The translations under genes and the position numbers were made by a program. DNA of 64,000 bases from an uncultured Lachnospiraceae bacterium (lineage in GTDB: Bacteria > Bacillota > Clostridia > Lachnospirales > Lachnospiraceae): the NCBI GenBank assembly GCA_947626395.1, contig CANQRU010000014.1:1-64000 (forward strand). The letters are read 5' to 3'. The notes below the pieces were generated by a model. It did no database searches, had not been told where the DNA came from, and saw only the letters and a list, made by a program, of their open reading frames with translations. This document shows, piece after piece, positions 45,341 through 53,880 of the stretch. Every line of letters starts with the position of its first letter. Positions within the stretch are counted from its first letter, which is position 1.

Positions 45341-45859
45341 TTGGATAAGCAATACAATAATATCACCCTCATCGGCATGCCCGCCGCCGGTAAAAGCATG
45401 GTGGGCGTGCTTCTGGCCAAGCGCCTGGGGTATTCCTTCATAGATACAGATATCGTGATCCAGGAACAGGAGGGCCGTCTCCTGAAGGAGATCATCGCTC
45501 AGGAAGGCCTGAGCGGATTCCTGGCCATCGAGAACCGGGTGAACGCGTCCCTGACGCCCCGCTGCGCGGTGATCGCTCCCGGAGGCAGCGTAATTTATGG
45601 CCGGGAGGCGATGAAACATTTCAGGGAAATCAGTACCGTGATCTATCTGCGGGTTACTTACGAGTCGCTTGAGAAGCGTCTGGGCGATCTGAAAGACCGG
45701 GGCGTGGTCCTGCAGGACGGTATGACGCTCCGCGACCTCTACGACGAGCGGACGCCGCTCTATGAGAAATACGCGGACATCACCATCGACGAAGCCGGCA
45801 AGTCCGCCGGCGATGTGGTGGATGAACTGCGGGAACTGCTGACCGGATGGAAGCGCTGA
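45341..45859 (+). CDS. Shikimate-kinase-like P-loop protein, atypical active site
   Basis: 172 residues. P-loop GMPAAGKS at residues 12-19 and FIDTD fit shikimate kinase (AroK), as does RTPLYEKYAD near the C-terminus. However, the shikimate-binding FRxxE segment reads GFLAIENRV and lacks its Arg, and the GGG motif is APGGS. The substrate may therefore differ. The start is TTG, since no ATG occurs before the P-loop; AAGGAG is 11 nt upstream. No other aromatic-pathway gene is adjacent. Confidence 0.75.
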   Translation: MDKQYNNITLIGMPAAGKSMVGVLLAKRLGYSFIDTDIVIQEQEGRLLKEIIAQEGLSGFLAIENRVNASLTPRCAVIAPGGSVIYGREAMKHFREISTVIYLRVTYESLEKRLGDLKDRGVVLQDGMTLRDLYDERTPLYEKYADITIDEAGKSAGDVVDELRELLTGWKR

Positions 45860-45973
45860 CCGGCCGGAGAAGCCGGCCCGGCGGATCTGCCGGAATGAAG
45901 ATAACAGAATAACCATCGCCTGCGTCCGCGTATGCGGGGCGGCTGCGGGCGGAAAGAAAGGAAGGATAAGATT

Positions 45974-46927
45974 ATGAAGCGTTTACTGGCAATCGGAGAA
46001 GCACTCATTGACTGGATCCCGGCGGAGTCCGGCAGACCCATCCGCCATGTTACGGCGTTTCAGCCGAAGGTAGGCGGCGCGCCCGCCAATGTGGTCGGCG
46101 CGTATGTGAAGCTGGGCGGAAGCGGGTCTATGATCACCCAGCTGGGGGACGATCCCTTCGGCGACAAGATCGTGGAAGAGCTGACGGACTGCGGCATCGA
46201 CTGTGCGTATGTAAAGCGGACAAAAGAGGCGAATACATCGCTGGCGTTCGTGGCGCTGCAGGATGACGGCAACCGGGAGTTCTCCTTCTACCGTAAGCCC
46301 GGCGCCGATATGCTGCTTCAGCCTGAGGCAGTGGAGGAAGCATGGTTTAAGGACATTTTCGCCCTTCATTTCTGTTCGGTGTCCCTGGGCAGCTGGCCCA
46401 TGAAGGAAGCCCATCGGAAGGCGATCCGCTGCGCCCGCGAGGCAGGCGCGCTGGTCAGCTTCGATCCGAATCTGCGTCTGGCCCTGTGGGACGACACGGA
46501 TGAGCTTCGCCGGGTGGTGCGGGAATTCGCGCCTATGGCGGATATTCTGAAGGTATCGGATGAAGAACTGGAATTCATCACCGGCAGGACCGACATCGCA
46601 GACGCGCTGCCGGAGCTTCTGAGCGGGAATACGAAGATGGTCATTTATACGAAAGGCTCTGACGGCGCGGAATGCTATACGAAGAGCGCGAAGGGATCTG
46701 CCGCCGGTCAGAAGGTTTCCGCCGTGGATACTACCGGCGCGGGCGACGGGTTCATCGGATCCTTCCTTTACTGCCTGTCCCGGGACGGCGTGGACGCCGC
46801 GGGGATCCCGGCTCTGACGGCGGAGAAGATGGAGGAGTATCTGGCGTTTTCCAACAAGTTCTGCGGCATCAGCGTGACGAAGCTGGGCGCCATCGCGTCG
46901 TATCCGACGCTGGCTGAGATGGAATAA
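45974..46927 (+). CDS. PfkB family carbohydrate kinase, probable fructokinase
   Basis: 317 residues. Ribokinase-fold kinase with GEALIDWIP, GGAPANVVGAY and the catalytic DTTGAGDGF motif. The overall pattern is closest to ScrK-type fructokinases (fructose to fructose-6-phosphate). ATG 45974 follows AAAGGAAGGA. A terminator ends the unit. Confidence 0.9.
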   Translation: MKRLLAIGEALIDWIPAESGRPIRHVTAFQPKVGGAPANVVGAYVKLGGSGSMITQLGDDPFGDKIVEELTDCGIDCAYVKRTKEANTSLAFVALQDDGNREFSFYRKPGADMLLQPEAVEEAWFKDIFALHFCSVSLGSWPMKEAHRKAIRCAREAGALVSFDPNLRLALWDDTDELRRVVREFAPMADILKVSDEELEFITGRTDIADALPELLSGNTKMVIYTKGSDGAECYTKSAKGSAAGQKVSAVDTTGAGDGFIGSFLYCLSRDGVDAAGIPALTAEKMEEYLAFSNKFCGISVTKLGAIASYPTLAEME

Positions 46928-46957
46928 AGCACTGGGATTTTGAACAGGAAGATGACG

Positions 46958-46993
46958 GAAAACTCCCGGTTGGCTGATCGGGAGTTTTCTTTG
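46958..46993 (+). terminator. Intrinsic terminator after the fructokinase gene
   Basis: GAAAACTCCCG pairs with CGGGAGTTTTC (11 bp, 10-nt loop), then TTTG. It ends only about 14 bp before the next start codon. Confidence 0.75.
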
Positions 46994-47006
46994 TGAGGTG
47001 AACGGT

Positions 47007-47930
47007 ATGCCGGCACAGATCCCGGACTTTCTGAAAAATATGCTGACCGCCCAGTACGGTGAGGCAGATGCCGCCCGGATCATGGACGGTTATACGCGGC
47101 GCCGCCCGGTGACGCTTCGGGCGAATACGCTTAAAACAGACGCGGCCCATGTGAGGGACCGCCTGAGCGCGGCCGGGATCGGCTGGCGTGAGGTATCCTG
47201 GTATCCGGACGCGCTGATCCTTGACGAAGCGCGGGAACCGGCGGTACGCGCTCTGGACCTTTATGAGAACGGAGAGATCTATCTGCAGAGTCTGTCGTCG
47301 ATGATCCCGCCGCTGATCCTTGCGCCCCGCGCCGGGGAATGCATCCTTGATATGGCGGCGGCCCCCGGCGGCAAGACGACCCAGATGGCTGCCCTGTCCG
47401 GCGGCGCGGCGCAGATCACGGCCTGCGAGAAGAACTACGCCCGTTCCGAGCGGCTGCGGTATAATCTGGACAGGCAGGGGGCCGGCGGCGTTCTGGTGAT
47501 GAATGAGGACGCGCGGAAGCTGGATCCGTTCTTTTCGTTCGACAAGATCCTGCTGGACGCGCCCTGCAGCGGCAGCGGAACGGTTTACGCCCCGCCGGAG
47601 GCCGGGGGAACGGGAAAGAGCAGCGACACGGTCATTACCATGGAACTGATCGAACGCTCCGTCCGTACCCAGGAGGCGCTTCTGCGCAGGGCGCTGGCGC
47701 TCCTGAAGCCGGGGCATGAGATGGTCTATTCCACCTGCTCCGTGCTGGAGGCGGAAAATGAGCGCGTTTTGAAGCGGATCCTGCCCGGCGCGAGAGCGAA
47801 GGTGGTTCCGATCGGGCATCCGCTGTCCGGGGAGATCCCGCTTCTGCCGGTGACGCTTCCCGGAACCGTCTGCGTCTGCCCGACGGAACTGTATGAAGGC
47901 TTTTTTGTGGCGAAGATCCGGAAATCATAA
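47007..47930 (+). CDS. RsmB/NOP2 family RNA cytosine-C5 methyltransferase
   Basis: 307 residues. AdoMet motif DMAAAPGGKTTQMAA, DAPCSGSG and the nucleophile region YSTCSVLEAENE give the two catalytic cysteines of the m5C enzymes. It is shorter than RsmF/YebU because the C-terminal RNA-binding extension is missing, so the target RNA is uncertain. I start at ATG 47007, after GAGGTG; the GTG at 46998 is part of that site. Confidence 0.9.
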   Translation: MPAQIPDFLKNMLTAQYGEADAARIMDGYTRRRPVTLRANTLKTDAAHVRDRLSAAGIGWREVSWYPDALILDEAREPAVRALDLYENGEIYLQSLSSMIPPLILAPRAGECILDMAAAPGGKTTQMAALSGGAAQITACEKNYARSERLRYNLDRQGAGGVLVMNEDARKLDPFFSFDKILLDAPCSGSGTVYAPPEAGGTGKSSDTVITMELIERSVRTQEALLRRALALLKPGHEMVYSTCSVLEAENERVLKRILPGARAKVVPIGHPLSGEIPLLPVTLPGTVCVCPTELYEGFFVAKIRKS

Positions 47931-48065
47931 GGCTTGCATTTTCTGACGGACCCATTATAATAATCTACCGGAACGGCAGTTCCAGGCCGAAGACGCGGCC
48001 CGGGGACGGCAGTTCCGAAATATCCGCGCGGCGCGGCAGCCGTGCGGTTCAGGGGTAAGATACAT

Positions 48066-48758
48066 ATGAATCGAAATCTTCTCAGACAGGTCGTTATTAA
48101 GACGCTCCCGGTAATGACCGGCTATGTGGTGCTGGGCTTCGGCTTCGGCATTCTTTCGGAGAACGCCGGCTATGGTTTCTGGTGGGTGCTGGCCATGAGC
48201 GTGTTTATTTACGCCGGATCCATGCAGTATCTGATGGTCAGCCTGCTGACCTCCGGGGCGTCTGTTATTTCCACGGCGCTGGCCACGCTGATGGTCAATG
48301 CCCGTCATCTGTTCTATGGAATATCCATGATCGACCGTTACAAGGGCGCGGGCGCGAAGAAGCCGTATCTGATCTTTGCCCTGACGGATGAGACCTATTC
48401 CCTGGTGTGTCACGGCGACACGCCGGAGGGAGTAAATCCGCATCTTTACTATTTCCTGGTATCACTTTTTAACCAGATCTACTGGATCATAGGGAGCGTT
48501 CTGGGCGCGATCGTCGGATCGGCGGTCACGTTCAACTCGGCGGGGATCGATTTCGCGATGACCGCTCTTTTCGTGACCGTCTTCGTGGAGCAGTGGCTGA
48601 CGGCGAAGAATCATATCCCGGCGGCTGCCGGCGTATGTATCACGGTGGTCTGTCTGCTGATCTTCGGCGGGGATCTGTTCCTGATTCCGTCCATGATCCT
48701 GATCCTGGCCGCCCTGTCGCTGGGGAGACCGGTGTTTGGAAAGGAGATCCAGTCATGA
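48066..48758 (+). CDS. azlC: AzlC family branched-chain amino acid exporter subunit
   Basis: 230 residues, membrane protein with the AzlC signatures GYVVLGFGFGIL, YAGSMQYL and MVNARHLFYG. With AzlD it forms an exporter for branched-chain amino acids or analogues such as azaleucine. ATG 48066 has only a weak AGGGG site. azlD overlaps by 4 nt (ATGA). Confidence 0.92.
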   Translation: MNRNLLRQVVIKTLPVMTGYVVLGFGFGILSENAGYGFWWVLAMSVFIYAGSMQYLMVSLLTSGASVISTALATLMVNARHLFYGISMIDRYKGAGAKKPYLIFALTDETYSLVCHGDTPEGVNPHLYYFLVSLFNQIYWIIGSVLGAIVGSAVTFNSAGIDFAMTALFVTVFVEQWLTAKNHIPAAAGVCITVVCLLIFGGDLFLIPSMILILAALSLGRPVFGKEIQS

Positions 48759-49084
48759 CTGATACCCGGGCTGCTTCTCTGATCGCTGCGGCCGCCATTG
48801 TGACGGCACTGCTCCGGTTCCTTCCGTTTCTGTTCCTGGGAGGAAAGCGGAAGACCCCTGAATATATCACTTATCTTGGAAAAGTCCTTCCTTATGCCAT
48901 CATTGGCATGCTGGTCGTCTACTGTCTGCGCGGCGTTACCCCGCTGAACTGGCCTCATGGTCTGCCGGAGCTTCTGGCGGTGGCCGCGGTGGTCGTTCTT
49001 CATCTGTGGCGGCGCAGTACGCTTCTGAGTATCGCCGGCGGAACGATCTGCTATATGGTGCTGATCCAGTTCATTTTTAAGTAA
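48755..49084 (+). CDS. azlD: AzlD family transport partner
   Basis: 109 residues with three to four hydrophobic segments and the AzlD pattern RFLPFLFLGG...YLGKVLPYAIIGMLVVYCL. Start ATG 48755 overlaps the azlC stop, with AAGGAG ahead, so it is translationally coupled to azlC. Confidence 0.9.
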   Translation: MTDTRAASLIAAAAIVTALLRFLPFLFLGGKRKTPEYITYLGKVLPYAIIGMLVVYCLRGVTPLNWPHGLPELLAVAAVVVLHLWRRSTLLSIAGGTICYMVLIQFIFK

Positions 49085-49187
49085 AATCCATGGATTTTTT
49101 CTGAAAACTGTGATATGATGCATCTAGTGACAAAAATCTAATGAATTAGACTTGTTCCGAAGCAGATCCATCGAAAGGAGAACAGAC

Positions 49188-50498
49188 ATGAATCCGACCA
49201 ACGGGGTCAGAACTGAATATCCGGCTGGCGCTGATGGGGTTCGGGCCGCCGCGGCCGCCGCGGATCACGGCCCGGACGGGAGTACCGTCAGTCCCGCACC
49301 GGGCAGTAAGGGGCTGCATGTCCGGATGTTTTCTTCATTTTCCATGGAATACGAGGGAACGACGGTCAACATGACCCGCGGGGGAGGCACAAAGGTTGAG
49401 CAGATCTTTGCCCGTCTGCTGATCAGCGGGGAGAAAGGCGTCTCCAAAAGAGAATTGATCGGCAGTATCTATGGTCAGGGCCAGGAATCCGGCGCCGACT
49501 TAAACCAATATGTAAATAATCTGATCTATCGCCTGAAGAAGCGTCTGCTCCTGTGGAATATGAAGGGGGCTTCCATCAGCCTGGAGAACGGCATCTGTCG
49601 TTTCGAGGCGTCGTTTCCGGTGACGGTCGACGCGATCGTGTTTCAGCAGCTGGTGGAACGGGGCTTAGCGCTTACCGGTACGGAACGGACTGAGCTTCTG
49701 GAAGAGGCGGTTGGGCTTTACAGCGGAGAATTCCTGGAAGAATTCTGCACGGAGCTGTGGGTCATTCAAAAGGACCATGAACTGAAGCAGATGTATTTCA
49801 AGGCCTGCGAAGCTCTGGGAGACGACTATTGCAGGAGTGGGAATTATCATCAGGCCAGAGATATTTATCACCGTGCGGCGCTGCTGTTTCCGTTCGATTT
49901 ATGGCAGCTGTCAGAGATGGACTGCCTGATCGCCCTGAAAGATTATGACGCGGCGTATGCGGTCTATCAGGATACGGAGCGTATTTATGATGAAGAACTG
50001 GGGATATCACCCGGTGAAGAGTTCAGCAGGCGTCTGCATGTGATCGAGAAGCAGTCCATGCATCCGGCGCGGAGGCTGTCGGATATCCTGCAGCCGCTCC
50101 AGGAGGAATATTCGGACGGGGCGTTTTACTGTTACTATACGGATTTTCTTCATTTTTGTCAGATCCTTGCGAGGATCGCCGAGAGAAGCGGCCAGTCCCT
50201 GTTCCTGCTTCTGTGTACCTGGAGCATGGGGCGCGGAAGCAGATCCCATCCGGCGGGCAGTACCCTTGAAAGCCGGCAGATGGATATCCTGAAGGACGTT
50301 ATCGGCAGAGTTTTCCGCCGGGGGGATATTTATACCCGGTACAGCAGCTGCCAGTATCTGATCATCTTAAGCGGTACGGACCGCGAAAACGGCGCGCAGG
50401 CGTTTGAACGTCTCCGCCGCGCCTGGAGCCGTCAGGAAGGCGCGCAGGGAGAATTAAGCTACAGCATGGATTCGCTGCTGGGATTCAGACAATTATAA
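49188..50498 (+). CDS. BTAD-domain transcriptional regulator with degenerate GGDEF-like C-terminus
   Basis: 436 residues. A winged-helix DNA-binding domain (about 40-135) and a bacterial transcriptional activator domain made of TPR-like helices (about 140-290) match the SARP/BTAD class. The C-terminal 140 residues resemble a nucleotide-cyclase/GGDEF fold: RRGDIYTRYSSCQYLII aligns with RxxDxxxRxGGDEFxxx, but the catalytic GGDEF is replaced by SSCQY, so it could only bind or sense. GAAAGGAG precedes ATG 49188. It follows azlCD and may regulate them. Confidence 0.85.
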   Translation: MNPTNGVRTEYPAGADGVRAAAAAADHGPDGSTVSPAPGSKGLHVRMFSSFSMEYEGTTVNMTRGGGTKVEQIFARLLISGEKGVSKRELIGSIYGQGQESGADLNQYVNNLIYRLKKRLLLWNMKGASISLENGICRFEASFPVTVDAIVFQQLVERGLALTGTERTELLEEAVGLYSGEFLEEFCTELWVIQKDHELKQMYFKACEALGDDYCRSGNYHQARDIYHRAALLFPFDLWQLSEMDCLIALKDYDAAYAVYQDTERIYDEELGISPGEEFSRRLHVIEKQSMHPARRLSDILQPLQEEYSDGAFYCYYTDFLHFCQILARIAERSGQSLFLLLCTWSMGRGSRSHPAGSTLESRQMDILKDVIGRVFRRGDIYTRYSSCQYLIILSGTDRENGAQAFERLRRAWSRQEGAQGELSYSMDSLLGFRQL

Positions 50499-50536
50499 GC
50501 CCCCTGTCTGCAGATGCAGGACAGAGGGCTTTCATT
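50498..50536 (+). terminator. Hairpin terminator after the BTAD regulator gene
   Basis: Imperfect inverted repeat AGCCC..CTGTC / GACAG.AGGGCT followed by TTCATTT, directly at the stop codon. It lies between convergent genes. Confidence 0.6.
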
Positions 50537-50569
50537 TCGGGGCGCCAGTGACGCGTTTTTTGTATTTCC
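50535..50569 (-). repeat. Single degenerate copy of the 39-bp hairpin repeat (family member 2)
   Basis: Minus-strand GGAAATACAA, the conserved core GCGTCACTGGCGC and the start of a partner arm are present, but the outer stem is largely lost. It abuts the stop codon of the aldo/keto reductase gene, in the same sense, so it falls in that transcript's 3' end. Confidence 0.5.
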
Positions 50570-51609
50570 TAGAAGTTCGTCGGCGTCATCTCTTTGCCGG
50601 CCAGTACCTCTTCGTAATCCTTCAGATTCCTGGCCAGAAGTTCCGGCGTATTCAGACCGTAAGGACATTTGCCGGCGCACTGGTTGCAGTGGAGGCAGTC
50701 CTTGATCTTCATCATCTTCTCCTGACCGGCCGGCGACAGATGGCCTGCGGAAGGCGAGCGGCGCAGCAGGAGCGACATTCTGGCGCAGTTATTGATCTCA
50801 ATGCCGACCGGGCACGGCATGCAGTAGCCGCAGCCGCGGCAGAAGCCGCCGGCCAGCTGCTTAAGGTCCGCGTCGATAACAGCCTGATACTCCGGCGACA
50901 TAGCGGGCGGATTATCGATGTAGCTTAAGAATTCGTCCAGTTCCGATTCCCGCTGGACGCCCCAGATGGGCAGGACATTGTCGTACTGGGCCAGATAGGC
51001 ATAAGCCGCGGCGGAATTGGTGATCAGGCCGCCGGACAGGGCCTTCATGGCGACAAAGCCCATATCGTGGGCGCGGCAGGCGTCTACGATGGCGATATCC
51101 TTGTCCGTGGCCAGATAACTGAAGGGGAACTGCAGCGTGGCGTAGAGGCCGCTTTCAATGCTTTCGGAGGCCACGGAGAGCCGGTGGTTGGTGATTCCGA
51201 TAAAGCGGATCTTGCCCTGCTGCTGCGCCTTTAAGGCCGCGTCGTAAAGGCCGTCTTCGCCGCCCGGCTTCGGGCAGAAGGACGGATTGTGGAACTGGTA
51301 GACGTCGATATAATCCGTCTTCATGAGCCGCAGGCTGGTCTCCAGATCCGTCCAGAACTGGTCCGCGGTCTTTGCGGTGGTCTTGGTCGCTATGCAGAGA
51401 TGATTGCGCGTTCCGTCGCCGAAGGCCAGACCCAGCTTCTCTTCGCTGTCCGTGTAGGCGCGGGCGGTGTCGAAATACGTGATGCCGTGGTTGTAGGCCT
51501 TGCGCAGCAGATACGCGGCGTCTTCCTTGGGGATGCGCTGGATGGGCAGCGCGCCGAAACCATTTTTATTGACCGTAATGCCGGTCTTTCCGAGAGTGAC
51601 TTTGTCCAT
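50569..51609 (-). CDS. Aldo/keto reductase with C-terminal [4Fe-4S] domain
   Basis: 346 residues. The aldo/keto reductase barrel has FDTARAYTDSEEKLG (catalytic Asp/Tyr), the Lys in TKTT and a DVYQFHN strand. The C-terminal 90 residues hold two ferredoxin-type clusters (CRGCGYCMPCP and CLHCNQCAGKCPYG). This class transfers electrons between NAD(P)H and iron-sulfur centres in anaerobes; the substrate is unknown. ATG 51609 follows GAAGGA; the longer frame extends past that site. Confidence 0.92.
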   Translation of the reverse strand: MDKVTLGKTGITVNKNGFGALPIQRIPKEDAAYLLRKAYNHGITYFDTARAYTDSEEKLGLAFGDGTRNHLCIATKTTAKTADQFWTDLETSLRLMKTDYIDVYQFHNPSFCPKPGGEDGLYDAALKAQQQGKIRFIGITNHRLSVASESIESGLYATLQFPFSYLATDKDIAIVDACRAHDMGFVAMKALSGGLITNSAAAYAYLAQYDNVLPIWGVQRESELDEFLSYIDNPPAMSPEYQAVIDADLKQLAGGFCRGCGYCMPCPVGIEINNCARMSLLLRRSPSAGHLSPAGQEKMMKIKDCLHCNQCAGKCPYGLNTPELLARNLKDYEEVLAGKEMTPTNF

Positions 51610-51779
51610 GATCGATCCTTCTTTCTGCGTTTTATTAATCATAATATAAAAAACGGGAAATGGCAATACAGAAAGCGCACGGCGCGGTTGTTCGGTTTGC
51701 GTGGCAGTGGATTAAAATATAGGGTGCAGCGGCTTTGGCGGAGAAATTATCCGCGCTACAAGTGCAATACGAAACGAAA

Positions 51780-51814
51780 CTACCGGGCACGGCGTATTCT
51801 GCCGCACCCGGTAG
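51780..51814 (-). terminator. Terminator of pckA
   Basis: CTACCGGG/CCCGGTAG outer stem and CGGC/GCCG inner stem, followed on the minus strand by TTTCGTTTCG. Lies 92 bp beyond the pckA stop. Confidence 0.75.
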
Positions 51815-51905
51815 CTTATGTGTATTCTGTCTGTATGTCTTCCGCACCGGCCGTCGTCGGGAGAATAAATTCTCCGGTCGTTATCTCAGGCGGCGTCCGA
51901 AAATA

Positions 51906-53510
51906 TTACAGCTGCGGGCCGGCGGCTACCAGAGCCTTGCCGTGCTCGTTGGTCTCGTACTTGGCGAAATTCTTGATGAATCTCTGGGCCAGGTCCTTCG
52001 CCTTCGCATCCCACTCGGACGGATCGGCGTAGGTGTCGCGCGGATCCAGAATGCCGGTGTCCACGCCGTTGAGCTGTGTCGGTACCTCGAAGTTGAAGTA
52101 CGGGATCTTCTTCGTCGGAGCGCCCTTGATGTCGCCGTCTAAAATCGCGTCGATGATGCCGCGGGTGTCCTTGATGGAGATACGCTTGCCGGTGCCGTTC
52201 CAGCCGGTGTTCACCAGATAAGCCTTCGCGCCGTTCATCTCCATTCTCTTGACCAGCTCTTCCGCGTACTTGGTCGGATGCAGCTCCAGGAACGCCTGGC
52301 CGAAGCATGCGGAGAAGGTGGGCGTCGGCTCGGTGATGCCGCGCTCTGTGCCGGCCAGCTTCGCCGTGAAACCGGACAGGAAGTAGTACTGGGTCTGCTC
52401 CGGTGTCAGGATGGATACCGGCGGAAGTACGCCGAACGCGTCGGCGGACAGGAAGATCACGTTCTCAGCTGCCGGAGCCGCGGAAACCGGGCGTACGATC
52501 TTCTCGATGTGGTTGATCGGGTAGGATACGCGGGTGTTCTCGGTGACGCTCTTGTCAGCGAAATCGATCTTGCCGTTCTCGTCCAGAGTTACGTTCTCCA
52601 GAAGAGCGTTCCTCTTGATCGCGTTGTAAATGTCGGGCTCGGACTCCTTGTCCAGGTTGATGACCTTCGCGTAGCAGCCGCCCTCGAAGTTGAAAACGCC
52701 CTTGTCGTCCCAGCCGTGCTCGTCGTCGCCGATCAGCAGACGCTTCGGGTCGGTGGACAGGGTGGTCTTGCCGGTGCCGGACAGACCGAAGAAGATCGCG
52801 GTGTGCTCGCCGTTCATATCGGTATTGGCGGAGCAGTGCATGGAAGCGATTCCCTGCAGCGGCAGATAGTAGTTCATCATGGAGAACATGCCCTTCTTCA
52901 TCTCGCCGCCGTACCAGGTGTTCAGGATGACCTGCTCACGGCTGGTGATATTGAAGACGACCGCGGTCTCGGAGTTGAGGCCCAGTTCCTTGTAGTTCTC
53001 TACCTTCGCCTTGGAAGCGTTGTAGATGACGAAATCCGGCTCGAAGTTCTCAAGCTCTTCCTCGGAAGCCTGGATGAACATGTTCTTTACGAAATGAGCC
53101 TGCCACGCCACTTCCACGATGAAGCGGATCGCCATGCGGGTGTCCTTGTTGGCGCCGCAGAACGCGTCTACGACATACAGCTTCTTGTTGGACAGCTCTT
53201 TGACGGCCAGATCCTTGACGGCCTTCCAGGTCTCCTCGGAAGCCGGATGGTTGTCGTTCTTGTAAGCGTCGGAGGTCCACCATACGGTGTCCTTGGAATT
53301 CTCGTCCATGACGATGAATTTGTCCTTGGGGGAGCGGCCGGTGTAAACGCCTGTCATAACGTTCACCGCGCCCAGTTCGCTTAACTGGCCCTTGTCATAG
53401 CCTTCCAGCGTGGGATCCATCTCCGCCTCGAACAGATACTCGTAGGAGGGATTGTAAACGATCTCAGTGGTTCCAGTGATGCCATACTTGGTTAAATCCG
53501 GAGTTGCCAT
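51906..53510 (-). CDS. pckA: Phosphoenolpyruvate carboxykinase (ATP)
   Basis: 534 residues. ATP-type PEPCK: P-loop [11 protein letters not shown], the upstream [10 protein letters not shown] substrate loop, and [19 protein letters not shown] metal/substrate region. Interconverts oxaloacetate and PEP; in anaerobes it often works in the carboxylating direction during fermentation. ATG 53510 is preceded by AGAGGT with a long spacer. It has its own promoter and terminator. Confidence 0.97.
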   Translation of the reverse strand: MATPDLTKYGITGTTEIVYNPSYEYLFEAEMDPTLEGYDKGQLSELGAVNVMTGVYTGRSPKDKFIVMDENSKDTVWWTSDAYKNDNHPASEETWKAVKDLAVKELSNKKLYVVDAFCGANKDTRMAIRFIVEVAWQAHFVKNMFIQASEEELENFEPDFVIYNASKAKVENYKELGLNSETAVVFNITSREQVILNTWYGGEMKKGMFSMMNYYLPLQGIASMHCSANTDMNGEHTAIFFGLSGTGKTTLSTDPKRLLIGDDEHGWDDKGVFNFEGGCYAKVINLDKESEPDIYNAIKRNALLENVTLDENGKIDFADKSVTENTRVSYPINHIEKIVRPVSAAPAAENVIFLSADAFGVLPPVSILTPEQTQYYFLSGFTAKLAGTERGITEPTPTFSACFGQAFLELHPTKYAEELVKRMEMNGAKAYLVNTGWNGTGKRISIKDTRGIIDAILDGDIKGAPTKKIPYFNFEVPTQLNGVDTGILDPRDTYADPSEWDAKAKDLAQRFIKNFAKYETNEHGKALVAAGPQL

Positions 53511-53582
53511 GATACATCATACCTCTTTTCTTTTTAAAATATATGGTTGGAATACATAAACCAAACCTTCCACTATTCCTAT

Positions 53583-53610
53583 ATTATACATGATGAGGCA
53601 AGAAAATCAA
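53583..53610 (-). promoter_or_regulatory. Promoter of pckA
   Basis: Minus strand TTGATT (53610-53605), 16-bp spacer, TATAAT (53588-53583), about 70 bp ahead of the start codon. Confidence 0.6.
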
Positions 53611-53758
53611 CTAGATTTTGCCGGATTGTTCAAATTTTAGTACAATCATACAGGAATCGGGAAAACTGGTACAGAAAGACGCGGAGGCGTTTTCGTATCG
53701 GAGGAATCTGCTTGAAAAATATAGAATTGAAGACGCAGGAAAACCGTGTTTTTAGCGG

Positions 53759-53787
53759 TTGATGTTATTGTGGAAATATGGTAATAT
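53759..53787 (+). promoter_or_regulatory. Promoter of the MATE transporter gene
   Basis: TTGATG, 17-bp spacer, TAATAT. The predicted start of transcription is near 53794, so the leader is about 87 nt. Confidence 0.5.
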
Positions 53788-53794
53788 CTGGGGA

Positions 53795-53863
53795 GCCGGA
53801 CCTGGAAACAGGAATTCCGGATACCTGAGAATCAAACTGCCGCCGGAGTCGTCCGGCGGTTTT
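53795..53863 (+). promoter_or_regulatory. Probable transcription attenuator in the MATE leader
   Basis: An intrinsic terminator (CCGCCGGA/TCCGGCGG at 53840-53859, then TTTT) lies between the promoter and the ribosome binding site. Upstream is a second hairpin (53796-53820) with arms CCGGA.CCTG and CAGG.TCCGG around a GAAA tetraloop. GCCGGAC at 53795-53801, in that hairpin's 5' arm, is also perfectly complementary to GTCCGGC at 53851-53857 in the terminator, so pairing of the two would remove both hairpins. The two states are mutually exclusive. The trigger is unknown. Confidence 0.6.
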
Positions 53864-53880
53864 AACGGAGGAATTATTAC

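Noticed and set aside
53547-53762. 71-codon plus-strand frame between pckA and the MATE gene
   Set aside because: It covers the pckA promoter, has no ribosome binding site and no recognisable sequence.
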